Source: a bacterium (GTDB lineage Bacteria; SZUA-182; DTGQ01). From it: a stretch of 64,000 nucleotides of DNA. Location: contig JAILZY010000002.1 in assembly GCA_023512255.1 (NCBI GenBank), forward strand, positions 1-64,000. Reading direction: 5' to 3'. This document shows positions 16,747-25,756 of the stretch, piece after piece. The notes below the pieces were generated by a model. That model searched no databases. It saw nothing but the letters and a program-made list of their open reading frames with translations, and had not been told where the DNA came from. Made by a program: the position numbers and the translations under genes. Each line of letters starts with the position of its first letter. Within the stretch, counting starts at the first letter, position 1.

Positions 16747-17571
16747 ATGCTAACTGTTTTGCATTTTATCGGAAGCTTCCTCGATATTGTTACTCTTCCC
16801 TTTCAAAATTACGAACCCTTCTGGGGCTTTGCTGCTATCTGCCTAGTCATGGGGACAATCGTAGTCATCATCTTCAAGTACGCCTCCAATCAAAAAAAAA
16901 TCAAAGCCATAAAGAGTCAAATCAAGCTTCACTTTCTGGAAATTAGAATCTATAAAGACGACTTTCGAGAAATTTTGAAAGCTCAGAAGGAAATCCTGAA
17001 AAACAATTTCCGCTACATCGCCTACAATACTCAAGGAGCAGTGCCCGTTATTCTGCTATTCCTGATCACCCTATCTCAAATAAACCTACGCTACGGTTAT
17101 ACCCCGATCATGCCTGATGAGCCCTTCGATGTTAAGGTTACCTATGCCAAAGATGCTGACCGGCGGCCTGAGCCAGAGCTTATCCTCCCTGATGGGCTTG
17201 AGGCACTCACTCCTGCTCTGCACCTTGGAGATGAGGATGAGGTAAGCTGGCAGCTACGAGCCAACCGAGCGGGGAAATTTAAAGTAGGCTTTAAGCTCTG
17301 TGACCAGATATATACCAAAGAGATTGTTATCGGCAAAAGCACCGCCCCCTTTGGCTCACAGCTCGTCAGGGAAGGGTTTTGGGCCCCGCTGGTTAATGCT
17401 GCAGAACCTGCACTACCCAAAAATGCTCGGCTTCATAGCATCGACATAGGCTATCGGCCTAGGTACTTCAAGTGTATCTTCTTTGGCTGGAACATCCACT
17501 GGATGCTGATGCTTCCCATTCTGGCCATCTCCTTTGGGCTGCTGGTGCGTAAAATCCTCAAGGTAGACTAA
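16747..17571 (+). CDS. Uncharacterised coiled-coil membrane protein
   Basis: This 274-residue protein has an unusual layout: TM1 at about residues 26-45, a long positively charged helical segment (about 46-92) and TM2 at about 93-110. An extracytoplasmic beta-rich domain follows (about 115-215) and TM3 lies near the C-terminus. The TM-charged helix-TM order recalls Oxa1-superfamily/DUF106-type proteins, but I see no decisive motif and the third TM is far away. The gene follows the phosphodiesterase pair and the MNT/HEPN genes on the same strand. The function is unknown, and a role beside the phosphodiesterases is a guess from position. Confidence 0.6.
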   Translation: MLTVLHFIGSFLDIVTLPFQNYEPFWGFAAICLVMGTIVVIIFKYASNQKKIKAIKSQIKLHFLEIRIYKDDFREILKAQKEILKNNFRYIAYNTQGAVPVILLFLITLSQINLRYGYTPIMPDEPFDVKVTYAKDADRRPEPELILPDGLEALTPALHLGDEDEVSWQLRANRAGKFKVGFKLCDQIYTKEIVIGKSTAPFGSQLVREGFWAPLVNAAEPALPKNARLHSIDIGYRPRYFKCIFFGWNIHWMLMLPILAISFGLLVRKILKVD

Positions 17572-17671
17572 GTGGTTCTTTTGCTAAGTAAATATACTTT
17601 AACGATAACCTCTCGAGACCAAAACTTAAGATTGGCCTTTAATTTTAGTGATTCTGTACTTGGCGAGAAAA

Positions 17672-17817
17672 CCACTAATTGGTTTCCTCGCCAAATGCAT
17701 AACACAAGTGGGCAGCGAATCAATTGCACTATCAATTGTAGGGGCGGATAAGCTAATTGTAGGGGCAGACCTTGTGTCCGCCCTTATTGCGCACTTTATT
17801 AGCTAGAGGACCACTAA
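17672..17817. repeat. Repeat family R, inverted copy
   Basis: It begins ccactaattggtttcctcgcc, then gcataacacaag, contains tcaattgtaggggcgg, and ends gcgcactttattagc with ggaccacta. This is the reverse orientation of the copies at 22235 and 31872. An internal duplication of aattgtaggggc is present. Confidence 0.65.
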
Positions 17818-17922
17818 AAGGACCGCTAATAACCTATCCCAAAAGTGTTCCTAACACCTATTATCTCTGCGGATTTTCAAAATTTATTACTTTATTACCC
17901 AGTTTATTAACCAAGATCATGA

Positions 17923-19701
17923 TCAGGAGTGATCCAGCTTGATTCGAAGCTCCTTCAACTGCTCTGGTCTTATCTCACTCGGTGCATTGGTCATCAAACA
18001 GGTGGCCTTCTGAGTCTTAGGAAAAGCAATCACATCACGGATTGAGCTCGTACCAGCCAAGATCATGATCAGTCGATCCAAGCCCAAGGCTAACCCTCCA
18101 TGAGGAGGTGCCCCGTATTCCAAGGCATCCATCAGAAAGCCGAACTTCTGCCTAGCTTCCTCTTCACCGATGCCAAGCTTGTCAAAAAGCTTAGCCTGCA
18201 TCTGCCTGGTATGGATTCTGATGCTTCCCCCCCCGATTTCTTGGCCATTTAAGACCAAGTCATAGGCCTGAGCCCTGACTTTTAGAGGATCGGTCTCTAG
18301 CAGAGAGATATCTTCAACCATTGGGGCGGTGAAAGGATGGTGCATAGCTACATAACGGCCCTCCTGGCTATCGTATTCTAAGAGAGGGAAATCAGTAACC
18401 CAAAGAAAATCATAGCGGTTAGGGTCAATCAAGTTAAGTTTTTGACCCAGGGTAAGGCGAAGAGCCCCAAGGCTTGCAGCCACAACAGATGGAGCATCGG
18501 CCACAAAGAAAATCACATCACCGACTTTAGCCTTCATGCGCGTTTTAATATTAGCTATTTCTTCCTCGGAGAGAAATTTTTTAAGTGGAGACTGAATCCC
18601 GTCTGGATTGATTTTAATCCAGGCTAGCCCTTTGGCTCCATAGATCTGAACCACCTTGGCAAGATCATCAATTTCACTGCGGGAGAGGCTTCCACACCCC
18701 TGACCATTGATCCCCTTGACCTGACCACCCTTTTGAATCGCTTCAGCAAAAACCTTGAACTGAGAATTTCGAACCAAATCCGTAATATCGACCAGCTCAA
18801 GGCCAAAGCGGGTATCTGGCCGATCAACTCCATAGCGACTCATAGCCTCCTGATAGGTCATGCGAGGGAAGGGATTAGAGAAGGTAAGCTGCTTTTCCCG
18901 CTGAAATATCTCCTTGACCATCCCTTCAACCACCTGCATGACATCCTCCCGCTCCACAAAAGACATCTCAAGATCGATCTGAGTAAATTCTGGCTGTCGA
19001 TCTGCCCTAAGATCCTCATCACGAAAGCACTTTACAATCTGAAAATACCGATCGTAGCCCGAAACCATCAGAATCTGCTTAAAGAGCTGAGGGGATTGTG
19101 GCAGAGCATAGAAACTGTGCGGATTAAGCCGACTGGGAACTAGATAATCACGGGCGCCTTCCGGCGTACTCTTGGTCAATACCGGAGTTTCGATTTCCAG
19201 AAAACCCAGCTGGTCAAGGTAGCGGCGAACCTGCTGACAAACCCGATGGCGCAACATCAAAATTTTTTGCAAGACAGGCCGACGAAGATCAAGATATCGA
19301 TAGCGCAGCCGCACATCCTCAGCAGTATCAATTTGGTCTTCGATCTGAAAGGGGGTATTCTTGGCCTGGTTGAGGATTTTAACCTCTTCAACCATCAATT
19401 CAATCTCTCCCGTAGCCAGATTAGGATTGGCCATCCCCTCAGGCCGCAGACAAACTTTCCCCCTGACCGCAATAACATATTCATTTCGGATTTCATGGGC
19501 CTTCTTATGGCTCTGCGGCGCATACTCTGGGTTGAACACCACCTGAGTTATCCCTTCTCGGTCTCGCAAATCGATAAAGATCACGCCCCCATGGTCTCTT
19601 CGCCGCTGGACCCAGCCCATTAACACAGCCTGCTGGCCCACATGAGATTTGTTGAGCGAATTACAACTCCCTGTTCGTTTCCATCCATCTAAGTAATCCA
19701 T
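17923..19701 (-). CDS. aspS: Aspartyl-tRNA synthetase
   Basis: This 592-residue class II synthetase charges tRNA-Asp (or, if non-discriminating, also tRNA-Asn). The N-terminal OB-fold ([23 protein letters not shown]), motif 2 ([18 protein letters not shown]) and motif 3 ([13 protein letters not shown]) are clear. The ~100-residue bacterial GAD insertion lies between motifs 2 and 3. ATG 19701 is preferred to 19719 because gaggaaggt lies 8 bases before it. It is transcribed opposite to the upstream cluster. I cannot decide discriminating versus non-discriminating by eye. Confidence 0.95.
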   Translation of the reverse strand: MDYLDGWKRTGSCNSLNKSHVGQQAVLMGWVQRRRDHGGVIFIDLRDREGITQVVFNPEYAPQSHKKAHEIRNEYVIAVRGKVCLRPEGMANPNLATGEIELMVEEVKILNQAKNTPFQIEDQIDTAEDVRLRYRYLDLRRPVLQKILMLRHRVCQQVRRYLDQLGFLEIETPVLTKSTPEGARDYLVPSRLNPHSFYALPQSPQLFKQILMVSGYDRYFQIVKCFRDEDLRADRQPEFTQIDLEMSFVEREDVMQVVEGMVKEIFQREKQLTFSNPFPRMTYQEAMSRYGVDRPDTRFGLELVDITDLVRNSQFKVFAEAIQKGGQVKGINGQGCGSLSRSEIDDLAKVVQIYGAKGLAWIKINPDGIQSPLKKFLSEEEIANIKTRMKAKVGDVIFFVADAPSVVAASLGALRLTLGQKLNLIDPNRYDFLWVTDFPLLEYDSQEGRYVAMHHPFTAPMVEDISLLETDPLKVRAQAYDLVLNGQEIGGGSIRIHTRQMQAKLFDKLGIGEEEARQKFGFLMDALEYGAPPHGGLALGLDRLIMILAGTSSIRDVIAFPKTQKATCLMTNAPSEIRPEQLKELRIKLDHS

Positions 19702-19843
19702 AAATAATACCTTCCTCATCCTCCAAAATTTTTTTAAAAAGAGGTAACTTCACTGCTTATCAAGATATTGGATTTTCCGCTTCCTTACACAGAATCTTCC
19801 GAAAAGTCAACTTGATGAAGGAAAATCAATTTACAAAATCAAC

Positions 19844-20728
19844 CTATATTCTTTCTACATCCTCAGCGTAGGAATAAACCTCAATGCCGAGCTCAGCGGC
19901 CAGATTTTTTGCTTTATTATCTACCATTGGCGAGATGACTATCTTTCGGTCAGCCTTGCATTGGTGGTGCTTTTCGTAAAACCTGGTCTTTCGCTCAAAG
20001 GCGTACATATCCGGCTTGCTCATCGAGGATTTGATCTCACAGATAATTAAGAGCCCATTTTTAATAATCAGATCAAACTCAACCTGATCTGGACGGCCAA
20101 ATACCTCACCCTGGTCATCAAATTCGGTAATATGTAATACTTTAACCTTAAAAGTATCCTGAAGAATCCCTGCCAGGGCGTTGCGGAACGAAGCTTCGGT
20201 CTGAAGACCCCACCTGGCTCCAAGCGCTCCGATCGACTGATCATGCTTGCGGTTTAACACCTTGATCTCTTCATACAGCCGCTCAATGTTTTTCTGATTT
20301 TCCCACCACTTTTTGTTCTGCTCCTCCCACTTGCGGTCATTCTCCTCCCAGCGTTTAAAATTTTCCTTCCAGAGGCGGTCATTCTCCTCCCAGCGCTTGG
20401 CGTTCTCCTCCCACTTGCGATCATTCTCTTCCCAGCGCTTAAAATTTTCCTCCCAGCGCCGGTCATTCTCCTCCCAGCGCTTGGCGTTCTCTTCCCATCG
20501 GCGCTCATTCTCCTCCCATTTCTTTACCTGCTCGTCCCACCTTCGGCTCTGCTCTTCCCTATCTCTTTCAAGCTCTTTAAGTATCCGGTCAAAACGATCT
20601 TCTGTTTCGAGTTTTCCAGCATAGTACTGCGAGGAAAGCCGCAAGATAAATCGGGCTACCTCTTCATCACTCTGCATGATTCTAGGTAGCTGCTCTCTAA
20701 TTATTTCTTTGATTTCTTCAATTTCCAT
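19844..20728 (-). CDS. DUF3782-type PD-(D/E)XK nuclease-fold protein with heptad repeats
   Basis: This 294-residue protein has an N-terminal helical head (residues 1-60) and a run of about ten 7-residue repeats of the form W-E-E-N-x-[KR]-[RK] (about residues 66-145). A C-terminal nuclease-like domain follows. There, EVFGRPDQVEFDLIIKNG followed by LIICEIKSS places Asp and Glu-x-Lys as in PD-(D/E)XK folds. The domain ends KIVISPMVDNKAKNLAAELGIEVY, as in DUF3782 proteins. The repeats are encoded by 21-bp tandem units, so length may vary between strains. Function unknown; nuclease activity is inferred from the motif. Confidence 0.75.
   Translation of the reverse strand: MEIEEIKEIIREQLPRIMQSDEEVARFILRLSSQYYAGKLETEDRFDRILKELERDREEQSRRWDEQVKKWEENERRWEENAKRWEENDRRWEENFKRWEENDRKWEENAKRWEENDRLWKENFKRWEENDRKWEEQNKKWWENQKNIERLYEEIKVLNRKHDQSIGALGARWGLQTEASFRNALAGILQDTFKVKVLHITEFDDQGEVFGRPDQVEFDLIIKNGLLIICEIKSSMSKPDMYAFERKTRFYEKHHQCKADRKIVISPMVDNKAKNLAAELGIEVYSYAEDVERI
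20293..20527 (-). repeat. In-frame 21-bp tandem repeats (WEEN heptads)
   Basis: Roughly ten to eleven tandem 21-bp units (ttctcctcccagcgcttggcg-like on the plus strand, shown split as ttctcctccca and gcgcttggcg) encode the coiled-coil heptads of the gene at 19844-20728. Units alternate between cggtcattctcctccc and gcgttctcctccc variants. Confidence 0.85.
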
Positions 20729-20746
20729 AAATAAAGTCCTATCCTT

Positions 20747-20855
20747 AACTACACTTTTGCGGAAAATCTCTCCCTGCCTTGAAATTCTTGAAAGTTATCT
20801 TTCATATCAAACCCAGTAAAATCAAGGGTTCGGAGAAAGAGTGCAAAGGTATAAA
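20747..20855. repeat. Repeat family S, copy 1
   Basis: The ends aactacacttttgc and gtgcaaaggtata are inverted repeats. The 7-bp word tatcctt flanks the element on both sides (20740-20746, 20856-20862), a possible target duplication. Related copies are at 36456-36562 (reverse orientation) and, partial, at 53285-53358. They share gaaagttatctttcatacaa-like cores. Confidence 0.7.
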
Positions 20856-20947
20856 TATCCTTGCCTAAAATCCCATCCTTGTTTCCTCAAGGAGAAATCT
20901 TCATCACGAGCTTTCTTCCATTTCCCCAAGATTCTTCAGATCGCTAT

Positions 20948-22213
20948 TTATGCCAAAATTTTTGCCTCCAGCAAACTGGCGATATTATCCCCATCCAAGG
21001 CTATTTCCTCCTGGGTGGAGCGGACCATATCTCGAAGCAGTAAGCGGCGGCTGGCCAGCTCATTTTCTCCTAAGATAATGGTCAGACTTGCTCCCATCTG
21101 ATCGGCTTGTTTGAGCAGAGTCTTCAGTGAGCGATCCTGATAATTCATAATTGCTCGCAACCCCTTTTGCCGCAAAGTGCGGATCAGCAGGAAAGCCTCC
21201 TGCCTGGCTGCCTGCCCCAAAGCTGCCAGATAGATCAGAGGACGCGGCTTTGGCATACTTGCCTGCCCAGCAAGAGCTAAAATCACCCGCTCCATTCCCA
21301 AGGCAAAACCAATAGCCGGGGTTGGTGGTCCACCGAAATCTTCAACTAGCCGGTCATATCGGCCACCACCAGCGATTGCATTCTGAGCTCCAAGGCCGCT
21401 TGCGGTTACCTCGAAGGCGGTCCGAGTATAATAGTCAAGCCCTCGGACCAGCCGGTGGTTTATCCGATAGGGAATATCAGCCACTTTTAGCAGACGCTCG
21501 ACCTCCTGATGATGCCGCAGACAGTCTGGACAAAGATACTCCAAAATGACTGGTGCCTGAGCGAGAACACTCTGACAACTCTCATTTTTGCAATCCATAA
21601 CCCGCAAGGGGTTTTTCTCACACCGCTGCTGGCAATCAAGACAGAGACTGGCGAAATTTTGGCGTAAAAATTCCTGCAAAAGCCTTTTATACCGAGGACG
21701 ACACCTCTCAGGGCAGCCCACTGAATTGAGGAGGATGTTGACATCGACAAGTCCAAGCTTTGAAAACAGATCATTCAGCAGGATCAACATCTCGGCATCA
21801 ATATCCGGCTCAGCCAGGCCAAAGACTTCAGCCCCAATCTGATGAAATTGCCGGCTACGTCCAGCCTGTGGTCGCTCATAGCGAAACATCGGTCCCTGAT
21901 AATAAAGTTTCTGATAAGGCCCTTGAGCATACAGCTTATGTTCCACAAAGGCCCGCACAACAGAAGCTGTTCCCTCAGGCCGCAAGGTCAGGCTATGGCC
22001 TTTACGATCTGGAAAGGTATACATCTCCTTGGAGACAATGTCTGTTTCCTCACCAATGCTTCGGATAAAGAGGGCTGTATCTTCAAAGATTGGAGTTCGA
22101 AGCTCTGAGAACCCATAGTCTTCGAGCAGCTTCCTGCTGATTGCTTCCACATATTGCCAGGCTCTTGCTTCAGAGGGGAGAATGTCTTTTACCCCTCGAA
22201 TCGCCTTGATCAT
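20948..22213 (-). CDS. hisS: Histidyl-tRNA synthetase
   Basis: This 421-residue class II synthetase carries an N-terminal RGVKDILPSEARAWQ and motif 2 (QGPMFRYERPQAGRSRQFHQIGAE, cited here as MFRYERPQAGR). The histidine-specific GLDYYTRTAFEV and GGGRYDRLVEDFGG lie further on, before a C-terminal anticodon-binding domain. ATG 22213 follows a strong gaggagg site. Upstream in-frame codons reach into a copy of repeat R and are not part of the gene. A Cys-rich stretch near the middle (CLDCQQRCEKNPLRVMDCK and CPDCLRHH) suggests a bound zinc, seen in a subset of bacterial HisRS. Confidence 0.96.
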   Translation of the reverse strand: MIKAIRGVKDILPSEARAWQYVEAISRKLLEDYGFSELRTPIFEDTALFIRSIGEETDIVSKEMYTFPDRKGHSLTLRPEGTASVVRAFVEHKLYAQGPYQKLYYQGPMFRYERPQAGRSRQFHQIGAEVFGLAEPDIDAEMLILLNDLFSKLGLVDVNILLNSVGCPERCRPRYKRLLQEFLRQNFASLCLDCQQRCEKNPLRVMDCKNESCQSVLAQAPVILEYLCPDCLRHHQEVERLLKVADIPYRINHRLVRGLDYYTRTAFEVTASGLGAQNAIAGGGRYDRLVEDFGGPPTPAIGFALGMERVILALAGQASMPKPRPLIYLAALGQAARQEAFLLIRTLRQKGLRAIMNYQDRSLKTLLKQADQMGASLTIILGENELASRRLLLRDMVRSTQEEIALDGDNIASLLEAKILA

Positions 22214-22234
22214 GAATTTTCTTTCCTCCTCAAA

Positions 22235-22358
22235 ATTAGTGGTCTTTTCGCTAATAAAGTGCGCAAGCTGGGCGGGCACAAGGTCCGCATGCTACAATTG
22301 ATAGCGTAATTGATCCGCTGCCTACTTGTGTTACGCACTTAGCGAAAAAACCAATTAG
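22235..22358. repeat. Repeat family R, best-preserved copy
   Basis: The ends ggtcttttcgctaataaagt and agcgaaaaaacc are inverted. Inside are gcgcaagctgggcgggcaca and cttgtgttacgcactta. The element lies directly upstream of hisS and may contribute to its leader or promoter region. Confidence 0.75.
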
Positions 22359-22462
22359 ACTTATATGCGCCTTTTATAACCTTTCCAACAGTCAGATCAA
22401 AGGTTTTCAGGATTAGTATAGTACAGTTTTAATTTTTAGACAAGGGAAGGGGCCAAAAAGAC

Positions 22463-22640
22463 CAAATATCCCCCAGGTAAAAAAACAATAGTTTAAAGCA
22501 GGAGATACAAGCGAAAAAGCCTCTTTTCCACCCCAGAAAGTGGTAAATGAGAAACTCCCCTCTATGGTAATCCGGCCAAGATCATGCCAAGATCATATTA
22601 GGCAAGATCATACTAGGATTGGATATAATCGGGGAGCATC
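22463..22640 (+). repeat. Repeat family Q, copy 2 (uninterrupted)
   Basis: This copy aligns with 3603-3875 over its whole length but lacks the 119-bp miniature element, reading straight through aaaaaaacaatagtttaaag. It has an extra internal duplication (aagatcatgcca and aagatcatatta). It therefore represents the empty site for element M. Confidence 0.8.
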
Positions 22641-22703
22641 TAGGAAAAAGAGCAAGAAGAGCAATTAGCTATAGCCCAGCTTTTTTGGCTGTTAGGAAAA
22701 ACA

Positions 22704-22736
22704 AAGCGGGCGGCAGAGACTTCCTGCCGCCCGCTT
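22704..22736 (-). terminator. Rho-independent terminator of the exported cadherin-like gene
   Basis: A perfect 13-bp GC-rich stem (aagcgggcggcag / ctgccgcccgctt) with a 7-nt loop is followed, on the minus strand, by ttgtttttcc. It lies about 60 bases after the gene's stop. Confidence 0.85.
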
Positions 22737-22794
22737 GGATATTGCGATATTAAGTACCTTGACTCAATATCTCAACCAGCTTCAACACCACCTA

Positions 22795-25098
22795 TTAATA
22801 AGACCACCAAGGCAGTACTTGCAGTACGAACTGTTGCGTTACCGCACCACCAAGGATGTCGTAAGCGGTGATCTGGACTAAGTACTCGCCTGGGAACTCG
22901 CTCTGGAAGCTGTAGACGCCATTCCTGCCCACAGAACCAACGTTGCAGGAGTAGAACAGCTGCTGTCCATCGGGATCAGCTATCCGCAGATCGCTGATGG
23001 TGAACAACTGACCAGCCTTAACAATCTGTGGGGATTCGATGATTTCCAGCACTGCTGGTGGATGATTGAGCCAGGTTCCGGGGTTCACGCAGAAGATGGT
23101 GAAATGACCCACAGCCTGCAGGCCGCGAGGATCGGTAACGGTAACGATGCAAGTCAGAGCACCCTCAAATTGAGGCGTAAGAGTAATGGTACCAGTCATC
23201 GGATTGATGATCTGTTCCATCCAGGGGCCATACTGATAGCTTGGCAATCCGTTCAGGGTAGCCCTGTAGGTCAAACCAAGCTGGTCACCAGCACCGGGGT
23301 TAGCCAGGTTATTGGTGAAGGTATCCGGGTCAACAGCCGTAATCTGATAAACTGACTGAGTACCTACCTGGAAGAACTGATCTTCGAGCTGCTCAATCAC
23401 TGGCGGCAGGTTGGTTACTGGATAGTTAACCACGCTGACTGGGAAGGTTTCCATATCAGCCACGCCCAGTCTGTCAACAACTCGGCAAGTGATGATCATA
23501 TCTTCAAACACTTGGCCGGTAGAGGGTGCCAGGACTCTCATATTTGGCCAGGCTTGATATCCACTGTTTGCCAGAGCGCAAGCCAGCACATACATCGGGT
23601 TGCTAGCATCAGCTTGGCCATTATTCATCACCCACATTCCAGTAGGTACACCAAAAGCCGGGATAGCCACTGGCAATGACCGCATATAATCAGCGGTAAT
23701 ATCAGTTACCGGAAGAACCGGAACTGGCCGAGCGATAGAGGTAATTGGGCCAAGAGAATCACCAACGGTGAATCTGAAATCAAGAGCTGGATACGCGGCT
23801 GCGGTAACCGGATTGCCAGCAGCATCAACTAAGCGAGCGGTTGTCGGATCGAAAGCAGCACCATCGGCCATCGTATTGCCTGCTGCATCCTGGACAAAGG
23901 GCAGGTCATTATTAGCTGCGGCTATGACGGCATTCAGAGCACCTTTCTTACCCAGCATCTCAGCTACCTTGGGCAGGGTGGCAGCTTTGAACTTCAGAGC
24001 CTGAGAAGAGAGTAGCCAGTAGTCATCAACGTCTTCAGCGAAGACGAATCTGGTCTGACCAGTATTGAACAGCTGTCCATATATAGGACCGATCTTGAAC
24101 AGGTAAGGAGCAGCATTATCAGCGATGGAAGCGCCCGGATTGACGAACATAATGTCGTCCAACCGATACTGATTACCCCTTACGGTTACGCCGAGAACCT
24201 CAAAGAGCATCTCAGCGCCTTGTGAGTACTGGTACAAGATAGCGTTCAGGTCTTCCATGACTACATGCCATGAACCATCCTGGAACTGGCGACCAAGGGT
24301 AGCCTGAATCTGAGGAACTGCGGCCACCTGCTGTCCCTGAGTATTAAATACGGTCTGTTCCTGAGCTCTGACAATCGCCGCACCAGCCGCTCCAACTGGA
24401 TTAGTAACGATAGCCGCGGGAGTGCAACCAACCTGAACTTCTCTGGGCATCAAAACGATATCAGCCACACCAAAGGTAGGAACAGGGTTGCCACAGATAT
24501 CGTGAGCACCGATAGGAATATCCTCACCACCTATGGTACCGGTGGCCAGATCCTGAACCGTGATAGTGCCATTGGTAATAGCATTAGAAGCAATCGTTCT
24601 TACTCTGACGATGAATCTGAAGGTATCGAACAATTCGATAGCCAGGGGCGCTCTTACCTTAAACTGCAATTCACTGTAGGCACCCGGAATGCCATCAAAT
24701 TTCTGGGCTCCAGCGCGGAATTTAGCTTCCTTGCTGATGGTATACGGCATATAATTCGGGGTATTCATTGGCAGGAAGAGTGATGCTGGGCAATAGACAT
24801 CCAGTACTCGGCTACCTTCCTGAAAATCAACTATAGTTTCCATTATGCCATAGCCAATGCCGGCACCCCAGACTGGGTAAGGAGGCTCAATCGGCTCCCA
24901 TCCCATATCTCTTGGGGGGTTCCAGTACTGGAAGTTATCCAGGAGAATTGTTCCTGATCCAACTAATGCTCCATATTCATCCGGTAACAGCACTTGCTGG
25001 TTGAGTATCTGAGCCATTGCTCCTTTGGCCATCAACCCGATCGCTGTAGCCATAATCAAACTTACCATTAATACTTTCCAAAACCCTTTTTTATTCAT
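22795..25098 (-). CDS. Large exported protein with a shared beta-rich module and cadherin-like repeats
   Basis: This 767-residue protein starts with a signal peptide (MNKKGFWKVLMVSLIMATA...AMA). An N-terminal segment (DNFQYWNPPRDMGWEP...EGSRVLDVY) and a beta-rich region (FKVRAPLAIELFDTFRFIV...LGRQFQDGSWHVV...YRLDDIMFV) resemble parts of the two exported proteins at 50571-53199. The C-terminal third has two cadherin/Ig-like repeats (PPVIEQLEDQFFQVGTQSVY and PPAVLEIIESPQIVKAGQLF). The protein ends without a recognisable sorting motif. It is transcribed alone, with an aaaggag site before ATG 25098 and a strong terminator. A cell-surface or matrix role is likely but not proven. Confidence 0.7.
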   Translation of the reverse strand: MNKKGFWKVLMVSLIMATAIGLMAKGAMAQILNQQVLLPDEYGALVGSGTILLDNFQYWNPPRDMGWEPIEPPYPVWGAGIGYGIMETIVDFQEGSRVLDVYCPASLFLPMNTPNYMPYTISKEAKFRAGAQKFDGIPGAYSELQFKVRAPLAIELFDTFRFIVRVRTIASNAITNGTITVQDLATGTIGGEDIPIGAHDICGNPVPTFGVADIVLMPREVQVGCTPAAIVTNPVGAAGAAIVRAQEQTVFNTQGQQVAAVPQIQATLGRQFQDGSWHVVMEDLNAILYQYSQGAEMLFEVLGVTVRGNQYRLDDIMFVNPGASIADNAAPYLFKIGPIYGQLFNTGQTRFVFAEDVDDYWLLSSQALKFKAATLPKVAEMLGKKGALNAVIAAANNDLPFVQDAAGNTMADGAAFDPTTARLVDAAGNPVTAAAYPALDFRFTVGDSLGPITSIARPVPVLPVTDITADYMRSLPVAIPAFGVPTGMWVMNNGQADASNPMYVLACALANSGYQAWPNMRVLAPSTGQVFEDMIITCRVVDRLGVADMETFPVSVVNYPVTNLPPVIEQLEDQFFQVGTQSVYQITAVDPDTFTNNLANPGAGDQLGLTYRATLNGLPSYQYGPWMEQIINPMTGTITLTPQFEGALTCIVTVTDPRGLQAVGHFTIFCVNPGTWLNHPPAVLEIIESPQIVKAGQLFTISDLRIADPDGQQLFYSCNVGSVGRNGVYSFQSEFPGEYLVQITAYDILGGAVTQQFVLQVLPWWSY

Positions 25099-25187
25099 AA
25101 CCATGACTCCTTTCAAAAAAATCTCCTTCCTTCAGAAAGCTTGCTCTTTAGCCTAAATTACAACACCCTGTAAATTCTCACAGTCAG

Positions 25188-25241
25188 TTAAATTCCCGTG
25201 CCAGTATTCACCTCCTTCTTTATCTTTTTTTCACCGATCAT
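25188..25241 (-). CDS. Possible 17-residue leader peptide
   Basis: On the minus strand ATG 25241 follows an ideal taggaggtgatcgg site (7-base spacing) and opens a short frame (MIGEKKIKKEVNTGTGI). It ends about 90 bases before the start of the exported protein. It could be a translated leader or chance; no other support. Confidence 0.25.
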   Translation of the reverse strand: MIGEKKIKKEVNTGTGI

Positions 25242-25756
25242 CCGATCACCTCCTAGCATAACCAAAAATATTTTTGAGAAGAGGATCAACCTCGATACCT
25301 TAATATTTTAAACCAAATTATACTTTCTTCCTGTTATATTAGCATGAACATTGCCAGTAATATTCTTAAAAATGTTTTGCAACATCTATGCCACCCCATC
25401 ATAGATAAGCAAACCGCTTTTTTTGTAAGGCTTTTTCACTGGCAAACCTCTCACTTTAGCCTTACTGATAAATAAACCTTTCCTTATCGCAGGATCAAAT
25501 CTCTTAATTTTTGAAGAAAAATATATGAAAATACTTTCATATATTCTAAATGCCACCTTTGGCATTGGCTTATTTAACAAGACATTATCTAAAAATGAAA
25601 TTGAATACATAACTATGAATCCAATTGCATACTCTAATGAGGCATATCCTCTCTTGCTATCAGAGAAAAAATTATTTATATTACTGAAGACAACACTGCG
25701 GATAAAGTTTATCATCTTTTTCATCTTTATTTGGCGCATCAAGAGTCCATTTCCTT
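25242..25756. other. AT-rich spacer between divergent genes
   Basis: The spacer separates the exported protein (minus) and comEC (plus) and should hold both promoters. An open frame on the minus strand (25386-25742) has no ribosome binding site or recognisable family, so I do not call it a gene. Confidence 0.4.

Noticed and set aside
20254..20624. Alternative frames through the heptad-repeat gene on both strands
   Set aside because: They are periodic shadows of the 21-bp repeats; only the frame with the intact nuclease-fold domain is credible.
25386..25742. 118-codon open frame on the minus strand in the comEC upstream spacer
   Set aside because: AT-rich, without ribosome binding site or family features; likely chance.
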